Of a stretch of DNA of 64,000 nucleotides, positions 39,985 through 48,306 are shown piece after piece. Source of the stretch: Rhizobiales bacterium GAS188 (GTDB lineage: Bacteria > Pseudomonadota > Alphaproteobacteria > Rhizobiales > Beijerinckiaceae); assembly GCA_900104855.1 (NCBI GenBank), contig FNSS01000001.1, positions 434,001 through 498,000 on the forward strand. Direction: 5' to 3'. Both the position numbers and the translations under genes were made by a program. Position 1 is the first letter of the stretch, and each line of letters begins with the position of its first letter. A model generated the notes under the pieces. It made no database searches. It was not told the origin of the DNA and saw nothing but the letters and a program-made list of their open reading frames with translations.

Positions 39985-41196
39985 GTGAACGTCGACCGCT
40001 CCTCCCTGGTCAGACAATTTTCAAGGCGCATGGTCGCGGAGGCGCTTTTGCATGATGCGCCGATCTCGCGCGCCAATCTGGCGCGGATGACGGGGCTGTC
40101 CAAGCAGACCATGTCCGAGGTGATCGCGGAGCTGGAAGCGGGCGGTTGGGTCAGATCGGTCGGTGTCACCAAAGGCGGCGTCGGGCGCACTGCCGTGACC
40201 TACGAGGTCGACCGGGGCGCGGCCCATTCGCTCGGCGTGGATCTCGGCGGCACCAAGGTGACGGCGGCCATCACCGATCTCGTCGGCGAGATCGTGGCGG
40301 AGGAGACAGAGCCGACCGATTCGCGCGGGGGGCGGCAGGTCGTCGTCCAGATCCGCAAGCTCGCAGCCAAGCTCGCGGCCAGCCAGTCTATCGACATGGC
40401 GCGCATCCGCAGCGTGGTGGTCGGCACGCCGGGCGTCATCGATCGAGCCACGGGGGCAATCACCCTCGTTCCGAACATCAAGGGTTTGTCGGAATTCGAC
40501 GTGCCTCGCGCGCTCGCCGACCTGTTCGGCCAGACGGTCGTGATCGAGAACGACGTCAACCTCGCCATGCTGGGCGAGGCGTGGCGAGGTTGCGCGCGGG
40601 GCGCCGGCAATGCCGGATTCCTGGCGCTCGGCACCGGCGTCGGCCTCGGCCTGATCGTCGATGGCAAGCTCATTCGCGGCGCCACCGGGGCGGCAGGCGA
40701 GATCGCCTATCTGCCGATCGGCGCAGATGTCGTGTCGCCCGAGGCCCTGGCCGTCGGTGCGTTCGAGCTCGAGGTCGGATCGGTCGGAATCGTGCGGCGC
40801 TACAGGACCGCCGGCGGCCAGCCAGTCGAGACCGTGCGCGACGTCTTTGCCCGACTGGACGCCGGCGACGCGGTGGCGGCACGGGTTCTCGACGACACGG
40901 CCAATACCGTGGCCCTGGCGATCGCGGCCCTGCATACCATCGTCGATCCGCAGATCGTGGTGCTCGGCGGCAGCGTCGGCATTCGCCCCGAACTTGTGGA
41001 GCGTGTCCAGCGCGCCATGCCGACGATATTCGCCCGGCCCGTGAAGGTCGTCGCCAGCGATCTCGGCAGCCGCGCCGGCCTCGTCGGCGCGGTGTCGCTG
41101 GCGGTGAACCGCCTGCACAACGACCTCTTCGGCGTTCGAGACCTGCCGGGTGATCTCGCCCTGCCCGAAACCGGTTTGGCGAAGGCCGCGGAATGA
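39985..41196 (+). CDS. ROK-family transcriptional regulator
   Basis: A GTG start at 39985 is used because the ATG at 39962 runs into a stop at once. The 403-residue protein has an N-terminal winged helix (ISRANLARMTGLSKQTMSEVIAELEAGGW) and a ROK domain (SLGVDLGGTKVTAAITDL, VVGTPGVIDRATG, VIENDVNLAMLGEAWRG, GFLALGTGVGLGLIVDGKL). The usual CxCGxxGC zinc motif of ROK repressors is missing. It probably represses its own operon through 39946-39976 and is relieved by a sugar or sugar derivative. The stop overlaps the peptidase start (ATGA). Confidence 0.92.
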   Translation: MNVDRSSLVRQFSRRMVAEALLHDAPISRANLARMTGLSKQTMSEVIAELEAGGWVRSVGVTKGGVGRTAVTYEVDRGAAHSLGVDLGGTKVTAAITDLVGEIVAEETEPTDSRGGRQVVVQIRKLAAKLAASQSIDMARIRSVVVGTPGVIDRATGAITLVPNIKGLSEFDVPRALADLFGQTVVIENDVNLAMLGEAWRGCARGAGNAGFLALGTGVGLGLIVDGKLIRGATGAAGEIAYLPIGADVVSPEALAVGAFELEVGSVGIVRRYRTAGGQPVETVRDVFARLDAGDAVAARVLDDTANTVALAIAALHTIVDPQIVVLGGSVGIRPELVERVQRAMPTIFARPVKVVASDLGSRAGLVGAVSLAVNRLHNDLFGVRDLPGDLALPETGLAKAAE

Positions 41197-42455
41197 CCAT
41201 CGACGCGTCCCTCATCGCGCGCCTGCGGGCCGCCCTCGACAGGGAGGGCGCGATCGACCTGCTCAGGCGCGCTGTCGGCACGCCGAGCGTGACCGGCACT
41301 GAGGCCGCTTTTGCCCATCTTCTGGCAGACGAGTTGACGGCGCTGGGCGCTCGGGACGTGACCCTGACCGAGTTCGCGCCGGGCCGCCCCAATGTCCGCG
41401 GTCTCGTCCCAGGCGCAGGCGGCGGACCATGCCTGCTGCTGACCGGCCACACCGATACCGTGCATGTGCGGGGCTGGGCGGAGCGCTGGGCCGGCACCGA
41501 GCGGGAGGACCCGTTCGGCGCAGCGATCGTCGACGGCGCGATATGGGGAAGGGGGACAGGCGATCTCAAGGCCGGCATCTGCACGACGCTCGCCGCGGCG
41601 CGCCTTCTCGCAGCGGCCGGCCTGCGCCAGCCAGCCGATGTCCTTTACGCCTTCATCGGCGATGAGGAGAGTGGCGAGCCAGGCAGCGGCGTCAGCGCCG
41701 GGATCAAGGCGCTGGTCGCGGAGATCGAGGCAGACACAGCTCCGCGCCCGGATTTCGCGGTCTATGTCGAGCCGACCGAGCTCAACATCTACACGGCGCA
41801 GATGGGCTTTCTCATCTGCGACATTGTCGTCACCGGCCGCTCGGCCTATTTCGGCGTGCCGGAAGCGGGCATCGACGCGCTGAAAGCCGCTCACGCCATC
41901 TTGTCGGCGCTGTTCGCGCATTCGGCCGAACTCGAGGCGCGCGCGCCGCACCGTCTCGTCGGACGCCCGTTCCTGCTGGTCACCGGCATCGAAGGGGGCG
42001 GCTACATCGCGGTGCCCGGCGAATGCCGCATCAGCCTCATCCTGAAGCTCTTGCCGGGCGAGAGCCTCGACGCCGCCGTTGCGGGGCTGGAAGCGGCCAT
42101 TCGCGGCGCGCCGTTCGACCCGGCGATCTTGGTGTCGCTCGCCTATCCGGCGGGGCGCGACCATCGCGTCGGCGGCACGCCGACCGAGACGCCGCCTGAG
42201 CTCGCGGCGGTGCGCCTGCTCGCCGCGGCGGTGCAGGCCGTCCGGCCCGATCGCGGAGCCGTGGCGGGCGCGCCTTACTGGTCGGAGGCGCCTTTCCTCG
42301 TCAACCAACTCGGCGTTCCGGCGGTCTATTGCGCGCCGGGCGATATCAGGAATTGCCACACGCTCGAGGAGCGCGTCGTCGTCGAGGACTATCTCGACGG
42401 CATCGTCGCCTTCGCGGCGTTCCTCGCCAGCTTCGGCGAGACATCGACCGCATGA
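41193..42455 (+). CDS. M20-family metallohydrolase (ArgE/DapE-like)
   Basis: This 420-residue protein has M20 metal-site motifs: LLTGHTDTVHVRG (His and Asp ligands), GRGTGDLKAGICTTLAA, IGDEESGEPGSG (catalytic Glu-Glu) and CHTLEERVVVEDY (C-terminal His). A dimerisation insert lies at about 205-310. M20 enzymes remove acyl groups from amino acids or cleave dipeptides in the cytoplasm. In this operon of an amino-sugar pattern a deacylase of an N-acylated substrate is an attractive role. Coupled to the ROK gene by ATGA. Confidence 0.9.
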   Translation: MTIDASLIARLRAALDREGAIDLLRRAVGTPSVTGTEAAFAHLLADELTALGARDVTLTEFAPGRPNVRGLVPGAGGGPCLLLTGHTDTVHVRGWAERWAGTEREDPFGAAIVDGAIWGRGTGDLKAGICTTLAAARLLAAAGLRQPADVLYAFIGDEESGEPGSGVSAGIKALVAEIEADTAPRPDFAVYVEPTELNIYTAQMGFLICDIVVTGRSAYFGVPEAGIDALKAAHAILSALFAHSAELEARAPHRLVGRPFLLVTGIEGGGYIAVPGECRISLILKLLPGESLDAAVAGLEAAIRGAPFDPAILVSLAYPAGRDHRVGGTPTETPPELAAVRLLAAAVQAVRPDRGAVAGAPYWSEAPFLVNQLGVPAVYCAPGDIRNCHTLEERVVVEDYLDGIVAFAAFLASFGETSTA

Positions 42456-42499
42456 CCAAACCGGCCCGAACCGAGGCCGCAACTAGAGGGAGGTATTCC

Positions 42500-43564
42500 A
42501 TGCTCTTGAAGAGAAGCATCGCCGCGCTTGGGCTCAGCGCCATGCTGGCGATGACGATTCCCGCCATCGCCGGCGAAACGGTCGGCCCGGGCGGCGAGGT
42601 GGCGACGCCGTCGAGCGCGATCGCCTTGACCGACGCCGAGGTCGCCAAGCTGAAGGACGGCAAATACACGGCCGCGCTGTTGTGGCACACCTCGTCGGAT
42701 TTCGTGAACGCCGTGACGGCCGGAGCGACCGACGAGTTCAAGCGCCTCGGCATCAGCGTGGTCGCCCAGACGGATGCCGGCTTCGACGCCGCCAAGCAGA
42801 AGAGCGATGTCGAGACCATCCTCGCCAAGAAGCCGAACGCCATCCTCGCCCTGCCGCTCGACCCCGTCACTGCCGCCGAGGCGTTCAAGCCCGCCGTCCA
42901 ATCCGGTGTGAAGATCGTGCTCTTGTCGAACAAGCCCAAGGACTTCGTGCAGGGCAAGGACTATGTGACCATCGTCACCGACGATCTCTTCCAGATGGGC
43001 AAGCACGCGGCCGACGCGCTGGCCGAGGCCATCGGCAAGACCGGCAAGGTCGCCTACATCTATCACGACGCGCAATATTACGTGACCAACCAGCGCGACA
43101 ATGCCTTCAAGACCACGATCGAGAAGGACTACCCCGATATCAAGATCGTCGCCTCGCAGGGAATTTCCGACCCGGCGCGGGCCGAGGACATCGCCAACGC
43201 GATCCTGCTGAAGAACCCTGGCCTCGACGGTATCTACGTGACCTGGGCCGAGCCTGCCGAAGGCGTCCTCGCGGCGCTGCGCAGCGCAGGCAATGCCAAG
43301 ACGAAGATCGTGACGCTCGATCTCTCCGAGCCGGTCGGCCTCGACATGGTGAAGGGCGGCAACGTCGCGGCGATCGCCGCCGACAAAGCCTATGAGCTCG
43401 GCCGCGCCATGGCGGCCGCTGCGGGTTACGGGCTGCTCGGCAAGCAAGCACCGGCCTTCGTCGTGGCGCCGGTGATCACCGTCACCAAGGCCAATGTGCT
43501 GCAGGGCTGGCAGGACTCGCTGCACCGCGCAGCGCCGCAATCGATCCTCGGCGCGGCCAAATAG
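42500..43564 (+). CDS. Sugar ABC transporter substrate-binding protein (ribose/fructose type)
   Basis: The ATG at 42500 with GAGGGAGG upstream gives 354 residues including a signal peptide (RSIAALGLSAMLAMTIPAIA). The mature part is a periplasmic-binding-protein fold I domain: YTAALLWHTSSDFVNAVTAG, VETILAKKPNAILALPLDP, VIVTDDLFQMGKHAADALA-like hinge, and NPGLDGIYVTWAEPAEGVL. Typical ligands are pentoses, fructose, inositols or rhizopine. An ATG at 42452 overlapping the upstream stop is a weaker start. It pairs with the permease at 43775 and ATPase at 45940. Confidence 0.88.
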   Translation: MLLKRSIAALGLSAMLAMTIPAIAGETVGPGGEVATPSSAIALTDAEVAKLKDGKYTAALLWHTSSDFVNAVTAGATDEFKRLGISVVAQTDAGFDAAKQKSDVETILAKKPNAILALPLDPVTAAEAFKPAVQSGVKIVLLSNKPKDFVQGKDYVTIVTDDLFQMGKHAADALAEAIGKTGKVAYIYHDAQYYVTNQRDNAFKTTIEKDYPDIKIVASQGISDPARAEDIANAILLKNPGLDGIYVTWAEPAEGVLAALRSAGNAKTKIVTLDLSEPVGLDMVKGGNVAAIAADKAYELGRAMAAAAGYGLLGKQAPAFVVAPVITVTKANVLQGWQDSLHRAAPQSILGAAK

Positions 43565-43579
43565 CCTCGGCCGATGAAA

Positions 43580-43607
43580 CCCGGCCGGGCTCCGCCATCC
43601 GGCCGGG
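43580..43607 (+). promoter_or_regulatory. Intercistronic hairpin between binding-protein and permease genes
   Basis: CCCGGCCGG and CCGGCCGGG form perfect 9-base arms around a 10-base loop, 15 bases after the binding-protein stop and inside a 210-base gap. Such hairpins often protect the 3' end of the binding-protein message so it is made in excess over the permease. Confidence 0.6.
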
Positions 43608-43774
43608 GCCCGGGACCAAGGCCAACCTCGATGACGGCCGGAACCAGTCTCTGCGTGGCGATCCGCCGGCGACGCTGAACTTTCCGCGACGTGGAGCCGG
43701 GCGGGTTCCCCCTGCCCGTCCCGTTCCGTCATCCTGGTCCCGAACGCAAGTGCGTGCCCTTGGAGCACACCACC

Positions 43775-44719
43775 ATGCTGGCTCATTTCAGACTGATCGA
43801 TCCGAGCCGATACGTCATCTATATCGGCTTCCTCGTGATCTTCGCTGTCTTCGCGGTCGTGCTGCGCGACGACGGCTTCGCCAGCCCCGGCAACCTGTTC
43901 AACATCGTGCAGCAGACCGCGCCGGTGACGGTGATGGCGATCGGCATGGTCTATGTGCTGACGGCAGGCGAGATCGACCTGTCCATCGGCTCGATCGTCG
44001 CCATTTCGGCACTGCTGGCGGCCGTGGTGCTGCGCGATTGGCCCTGGCCGCTCGGCGTCGCCGCAGGCCTTGGGGCCGGCGCGCTGATCGGCGCGCTCAA
44101 CGGCAGCCTCGTCGCTTATGCGCGGCTGCCATCCTTCCTGGTGACGCTCGCGACCATGGGCGTCTTCGCCGGCGCCGCCCGCCGCCTCACCAATCTGCAG
44201 TCGGTGCCGATCACCAATGACATCTATAATGGCCTGTTCGGCGCGGGCTCGCTGTTCGGCCTCCCCTCGCTGATCCTGTGGACGGTCGTGGCGGTCGCCA
44301 TCGGTTATTTCGTCTTTCGCGAAACGCGCTACGGCGCCCATATCCACGCGGTGGGCGATAGCGCCCGCGCCGCCCGCGCTACCGGCATCAAGGTGCTGCG
44401 CCTGCGCTTCAGCGTCCTGGTGCTCAGCGGCATGCTCGCCGCCCTTGCGGGCCTGCTCTATGCGGGGCGGCTGCACGGCGCGCGCTACACGCTGGGCGAA
44501 GCCGACCTGCTCACCGTCATCGCGGCGGTCATCGTCGGCGGCACGCGCCTCAATGGCGGAACCGGCTCGATCATCGGCGCCCTCATCGGGTCGCTGCTGA
44601 TGGGCATGCTGAACAACGGCCTGATCCTCATGGGCTTTCAACCGTCCGACCAGATGATCGCCCGCGGCCTCATCATCCTCGTCGCCGTGGCGCTGACGCT
44701 GCGCGAACCCAATCGCTGA
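43775..44719 (+). CDS. Sugar ABC transporter permease (RbsC/FrcC type)
   Basis: The ATG at 43775 (TTGGAG 9 bases upstream) gives 314 residues with about nine membrane helices. GMVYVLTAGEIDLSIGSIVA and VLLGAALGA-like AGLGAGALIGALNGSLVAY are standard for RbsC-like permeases, as is VIVGGTRLNGGTGSIIGALIG, which carries the ATPase contact. It should form a homodimer in the inner membrane, fed by the binding protein at 42500. An extended start at 43691 is unlikely, as the extra residues are proline-rich and not family-like. Confidence 0.9.
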   Translation: MLAHFRLIDPSRYVIYIGFLVIFAVFAVVLRDDGFASPGNLFNIVQQTAPVTVMAIGMVYVLTAGEIDLSIGSIVAISALLAAVVLRDWPWPLGVAAGLGAGALIGALNGSLVAYARLPSFLVTLATMGVFAGAARRLTNLQSVPITNDIYNGLFGAGSLFGLPSLILWTVVAVAIGYFVFRETRYGAHIHAVGDSARAARATGIKVLRLRFSVLVLSGMLAALAGLLYAGRLHGARYTLGEADLLTVIAAVIVGGTRLNGGTGSIIGALIGSLLMGMLNNGLILMGFQPSDQMIARGLIILVAVALTLREPNR

Positions 44720-44733
44720 GAGGAGACTATCCG

Positions 44734-45930
44734 ATGTTTCTCGATCTCATCCGCCGCCGCAATCCGATGCTCATCGAGCAGTCGATCGCGCTGCACCAGA
44801 CCGGCAAGCTTCCCGCCAACACCTATGTCATCGATCTCGACGCGGTGGAGAACAATGCCCGGCATATCGCGAACGTAGCCGGCAAATTCGGGCTCAAAAC
44901 CTATGCGATGACCAAGCAGATGGGCCGCAACGGCTCGTTCTGCCGGGCCGTCGTCAAGGGCGGCATCGCCAAGGCGGTCGCGGTCGACATGGAATGCGCC
45001 CGTGCCACTCGTCGGGCCGGGATGGGGCTCGGCCATATCGGCCATCTGGTGCAGGTGCCGCGTTTCGAAGCCGATGCGGCGGCCTCGTTCGCGCCGGATC
45101 ATTGGACCGTGTTCAGCCTCGACAAGGCGAAGGAAGCAGGAGAAGCCGCGCACAGGCTTGGCCGCACGCAAGCCATCCTCGCGCGCCTCGTCGCCGAGGG
45201 AGACCGCTTCTATCGCGGCCAGGAAGGTGGCCTTCCGGCCGGCGATGTCCTGTCAGTCGCCGATGCGATCGATGCAATGCCGGGCGCACGCTTTGCCGGC
45301 ATCACCACCTTTCCCTCGCAGCTCTTCGAACATGCGAGCGCCAAAGTGATGCCGACGCCCAATCTCGCGACACTCGAACGCGCCGCCGAGGCGCTGGCCA
45401 AGGCCGGACGCACCGGCATCGAGATCAACGCACCCGGCACGACCTCGGCCGAGATCCTTCCCATGCTGGCGTCGGCAGGCGCCACGCAGATCGAACCGGG
45501 CCACGGGCTGACCGGCACGACGCCGCTGCATGCCGTGCAAGACCTGCCGGAAATCCCGGCCGTGGTCTATCTGAGCGAAGTCTCGCACAGCATCGGCGGC
45601 GAAGCCTTCTGCTTCGGCGGCGGGCTCTATATCGATCCGGTCTTTCCAGATTATTCCGTCAGGGCCATCGTCGCGCGGGAGCCCACCGTATCGGAGACGG
45701 CATTGGCGAAGGTCGACATCCCCGCCCCTGCCTCGATCGACTATTACGGCATGATCGATGCGAGCGGCGCGGTGCAGCCGCGCTGCGGCGACAGCGTGGT
45801 CTTCGGCTTTCGGCCGCAGGCCTTCGTCACGCGCGCCTATGTCGCCGGAGTCAGCGGCCTTTCCCACCGCAATCCTGTCGTCGAGACCATTTACGATGCC
45901 CACGGCCATCCGGCGGATTGGCCTGTGTGA
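44734..45930 (+). CDS. YhfX-like PLP-dependent protein (alanine-racemase fold)
   Basis: This 398-residue protein has a fold-type III PLP barrel: NTYVIDLDAVENNARHIA and LKTYAMTKQMGRNGSFCRAV with the PLP lysine near residue 55, then VAVDMECARATRRAGM, and EINAPGTTSAEILPMLA. The C-terminal beta domain includes EAFCFGGGLYIDP and SIDYYGMIDASG. The pattern is that of YhfX, a putative racemase or amino-acid lyase of unknown substrate. AGGAGACTATCCG precedes the ATG. It lies between the permease and ATPase genes of a sugar importer, which implies that its substrate derives from the imported compound. Confidence 0.85.
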   Translation: MFLDLIRRRNPMLIEQSIALHQTGKLPANTYVIDLDAVENNARHIANVAGKFGLKTYAMTKQMGRNGSFCRAVVKGGIAKAVAVDMECARATRRAGMGLGHIGHLVQVPRFEADAAASFAPDHWTVFSLDKAKEAGEAAHRLGRTQAILARLVAEGDRFYRGQEGGLPAGDVLSVADAIDAMPGARFAGITTFPSQLFEHASAKVMPTPNLATLERAAEALAKAGRTGIEINAPGTTSAEILPMLASAGATQIEPGHGLTGTTPLHAVQDLPEIPAVVYLSEVSHSIGGEAFCFGGGLYIDPVFPDYSVRAIVAREPTVSETALAKVDIPAPASIDYYGMIDASGAVQPRCGDSVVFGFRPQAFVTRAYVAGVSGLSHRNPVVETIYDAHGHPADWPV

Positions 45931-45939
45931 GGGCACGTC

Positions 45940-46704
45940 ATGAGCACATTCTCGAGCGAACATCGCGCCAATGCACCTGTTCTGTCGCTGCAGAACATCC
46001 ACAAGGCGTTTGACGGCATCGTCGCCATCGAGACATTCGATCTCGACATCCATGCCGGCGAAGTCGTGGCCCTGGTCGGCGACAACGGAGCCGGCAAGTC
46101 GACGCTGATCAAGATCATCGCCGGCGTGCACCTTCCGACGACCGGGCGCGTCCTGATCGATGGGACGGAAGTGACCATGACGGATCCGAGCGACTCACAG
46201 CTCCTCGGCATCCAGGTCGTCTACCAGGACCTTGCGCTCGCCGATAATCAGCCGGTTTACATGAACATGTTCCTCGGCAAGGAACTCATTACCGGACCGT
46301 TTCGCCGGCTCGACCGCAAGGCCATGATCAGCGAGACCGAAAGTTTGGTGAAGGAACTGGATGTCCGCATTCCCTCCGCGAAGGCGACGATCCGCAATCT
46401 GTCGGGCGGCCAGCGTCAGGGAATCGCGATCGCGCGCGCCACCCATTGGGCGACCAAGCTCGTGCTGATGGATGAGCCGACCGCCGCCCTCGGTGTTGCC
46501 GAAACCGCGAAGGTCGAGACCATCATCGAGAGCCTCAAGGCACGCAACCTTCCCATCCTGATCATCAGCCACAGCCTCGACCAGGTCTTCAGGCTCGCGG
46601 ACCGTATCTGCGTCCTGCGGCGCGGCAAGCAGATCGGCATCCGAGAAACAAAGAAGACCGACAAGAACGAGATTGTCTCAATGATCACCGGACTGAGCGC
46701 TTGA
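45940..46704 (+). CDS. Sugar ABC transporter ATP-binding protein (single domain)
   Basis: This 254-residue protein has one ABC domain: Walker A GDNGAGKSTLIKIIAG, Q-loop GIQVVYQDLALADNQP, signature NLSGGQRQGIAIARA, Walker B KLVLMDEPTAALG and H-loop ILIISHSLDQVF. Ribose-type importers usually have a double-domain ATPase of about 500 residues; single-domain forms such as FrcA are known in Rhizobiales. It would act as a homodimer with the permease at 43775. Its stop overlaps the SIS-gene start (ATGA at 46701-46704). Confidence 0.92.
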   Translation: MSTFSSEHRANAPVLSLQNIHKAFDGIVAIETFDLDIHAGEVVALVGDNGAGKSTLIKIIAGVHLPTTGRVLIDGTEVTMTDPSDSQLLGIQVVYQDLALADNQPVYMNMFLGKELITGPFRRLDRKAMISETESLVKELDVRIPSAKATIRNLSGGQRQGIAIARATHWATKLVLMDEPTAALGVAETAKVETIIESLKARNLPILIISHSLDQVFRLADRICVLRRGKQIGIRETKKTDKNEIVSMITGLSA

Positions 46705-47711
46705 CGATGATGGACATGTCGACGACCCATATGGCCGCGGAGACGGCGGAAGCGCCTGAAGCTGTGGCCCGCATGCTGGACACGAACCGGCCAGCCCTCG
46801 CCGAGCTCGCCAGGCTCTATCGCAATCGCGGGCCGTCGCATCTCGTCAGCTGCGCGCGCGGCTCGTCGGATCATGCGGCGACCTATTTCAAATATCTGGT
46901 CGAGATTACCCTGGGCTTGCCTTTCTGCTCCATGGGCGCCTCCGTCGTCTCGATCTACGGCGCGCGATTGCATCTGCGCGACACGCTCCTCTTCACGATT
47001 TCGCAATCGGGGCGGAGTCCCGACATCATCGCCTTCCAGGCCGAGGCCAAGCGCGCCGGAGCGCCTGTCGTCGCGATCACGAACGACGCATCCTCACCCC
47101 TGGCCACGGAGGCCGATATCTGCCTGCCGCTATGCACCGGCCCGGAGCTCAGCGTCGCCGCAACCAAGACCTTCATCGCTTCCGCGGCCCTCGCGGCGGC
47201 AATCGTGGGCGCCTGCGCGGACGACAGGCATTTGAGCGATGCCGTCCGGCGGTTGCCGGAAGACCTCGCCGCCGCGGCGAAGCTGCGCTGGCATGACGTC
47301 GAGGAGGTCGCCGGCAAGGCAAGCTCGCTCTATGTGCTCGGACGCGGACCGGCGCTCTCCATGGCGCAGGAAGCGGCGCTGAAGCTCAAGGAAACGAGCG
47401 GCCTGCACGCCGAGGCCCATTCCGCCGCCGAAGTGATGCATGGCCCGATGGAGCTCGTGCGGGACGGCTATCCGGTCCTCGTCTTCTCGACCAAGGATGC
47501 CGCGGCCGCAACGACGGCGGCCAATGTCTCGCGACTTCAAGAGGCAGGGGCGCTCGTGATGCAGCCGCCCTATCGCGAGACGCTGCATCCGGCGCTCGAC
47601 CCCATCAGCATGATCCAGACCTTCTATGGCAGCGCGGAGCGCATCGCCCGTTCGCGAGGGCGCGATCCCGATGCTCCGCGATTGCTCAGAAAGGTGACCG
47701 AGACGCGGTAG
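46701..47711 (+). CDS. SIS-domain sugar isomerase/deaminase (GlmS C-terminal-like)
   Basis: This 336-residue protein has two SIS domains as in the isomerase half of GlmS and in AgaS/NagB-II: LVSCARGSSDHAATYFKYL, LFTISQSGRSPDIIAF (phosphosugar loop), ELSVAATKTFIAS, SLYVLGRGPALSMAQEAALKLKE and EAHSAAEVMHGPMELV. There is no N-terminal glutaminase, so it should deaminate or isomerise an amino-sugar phosphate. It is the last gene of the ROK operon, coupled to the ATPase by ATGA. This is the strongest hint that the operon handles an amino sugar or its derivative. Confidence 0.9.
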   Translation: MTMMDMSTTHMAAETAEAPEAVARMLDTNRPALAELARLYRNRGPSHLVSCARGSSDHAATYFKYLVEITLGLPFCSMGASVVSIYGARLHLRDTLLFTISQSGRSPDIIAFQAEAKRAGAPVVAITNDASSPLATEADICLPLCTGPELSVAATKTFIASAALAAAIVGACADDRHLSDAVRRLPEDLAAAAKLRWHDVEEVAGKASSLYVLGRGPALSMAQEAALKLKETSGLHAEAHSAAEVMHGPMELVRDGYPVLVFSTKDAAAATTAANVSRLQEAGALVMQPPYRETLHPALDPISMIQTFYGSAERIARSRGRDPDAPRLLRKVTETR

Positions 47712-48306
47712 GCGCTGACACCTTTTCCTCTGCTTCGGCCATGAGCGGGGCTCGACGCCGAAGATCCCAGGCGCTCCAATTCGACCAGGCTCGCGCGGCG
47801 TTGAGGGTTCCGCCGGGTTGGCCTTGATCTCCTGTGCATGACGCGACCAACGGTATTGCGAAGCTTCCCGGACCGGATCCATAGATCGGTTGGGCATGAA
47901 TGCGCCGCTCAGGAAAACATGAAGCGGCGCCCATTGCTCTCCGATCGAACGTGATTGTCACAACGATCAAGGGAAGCGGATCCGAGATGCAGAGAAGCGC
48001 GATCGCCGATAGCAAGAAGGCCACCGACAGGCCAGGCAAGCTCGCGCGCAAGCGCATGGCCAAAGCGGCAATCGAAAAAAGCGCCGGTTTTGGGGTGGCT
48101 GACCAGTGATGAGGACGAGATCGCGCTGCGGCGTTGACGGGGTCTTCCGTCAATTCGTCGTCTTCGTAGCCCCTGCCGTCTATCGCGGACTGAGGCGTTC
48201 CCGTAAGCTGCAACGCGGAATGGTCGACCGAGTGTGAGGGCATCGACAACTCCGTCCCTCACAGCATCGGTCGGTACAAGCTATTCCTGTTCGGGGAGCC
48301 GCGACG
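47712..48306. other. Intergenic region between the ROK operon and the metallopeptidase gene
   Basis: A 595-base gap. Open frames on both strands have no family-like sequence and no good ribosome site; no clear terminator or att-like repeat was seen. It marks a change in base composition toward the AT-richer gene that follows. Confidence 0.45.

Noticed and set aside
42389-44641. A 750-codon minus-strand frame opposite the ROK operon importer genes
   Set aside because: His/Asp/Arg-rich shadow typical of high-GC antisense frames; plus-strand genes are unambiguous.
47686-48249. A 187-codon minus-strand frame with a hydrophobic middle
   Set aside because: It overlaps the end of the SIS gene, lacks a ribosome site and shows no known domain; the hydrophobic part is short and isolated.
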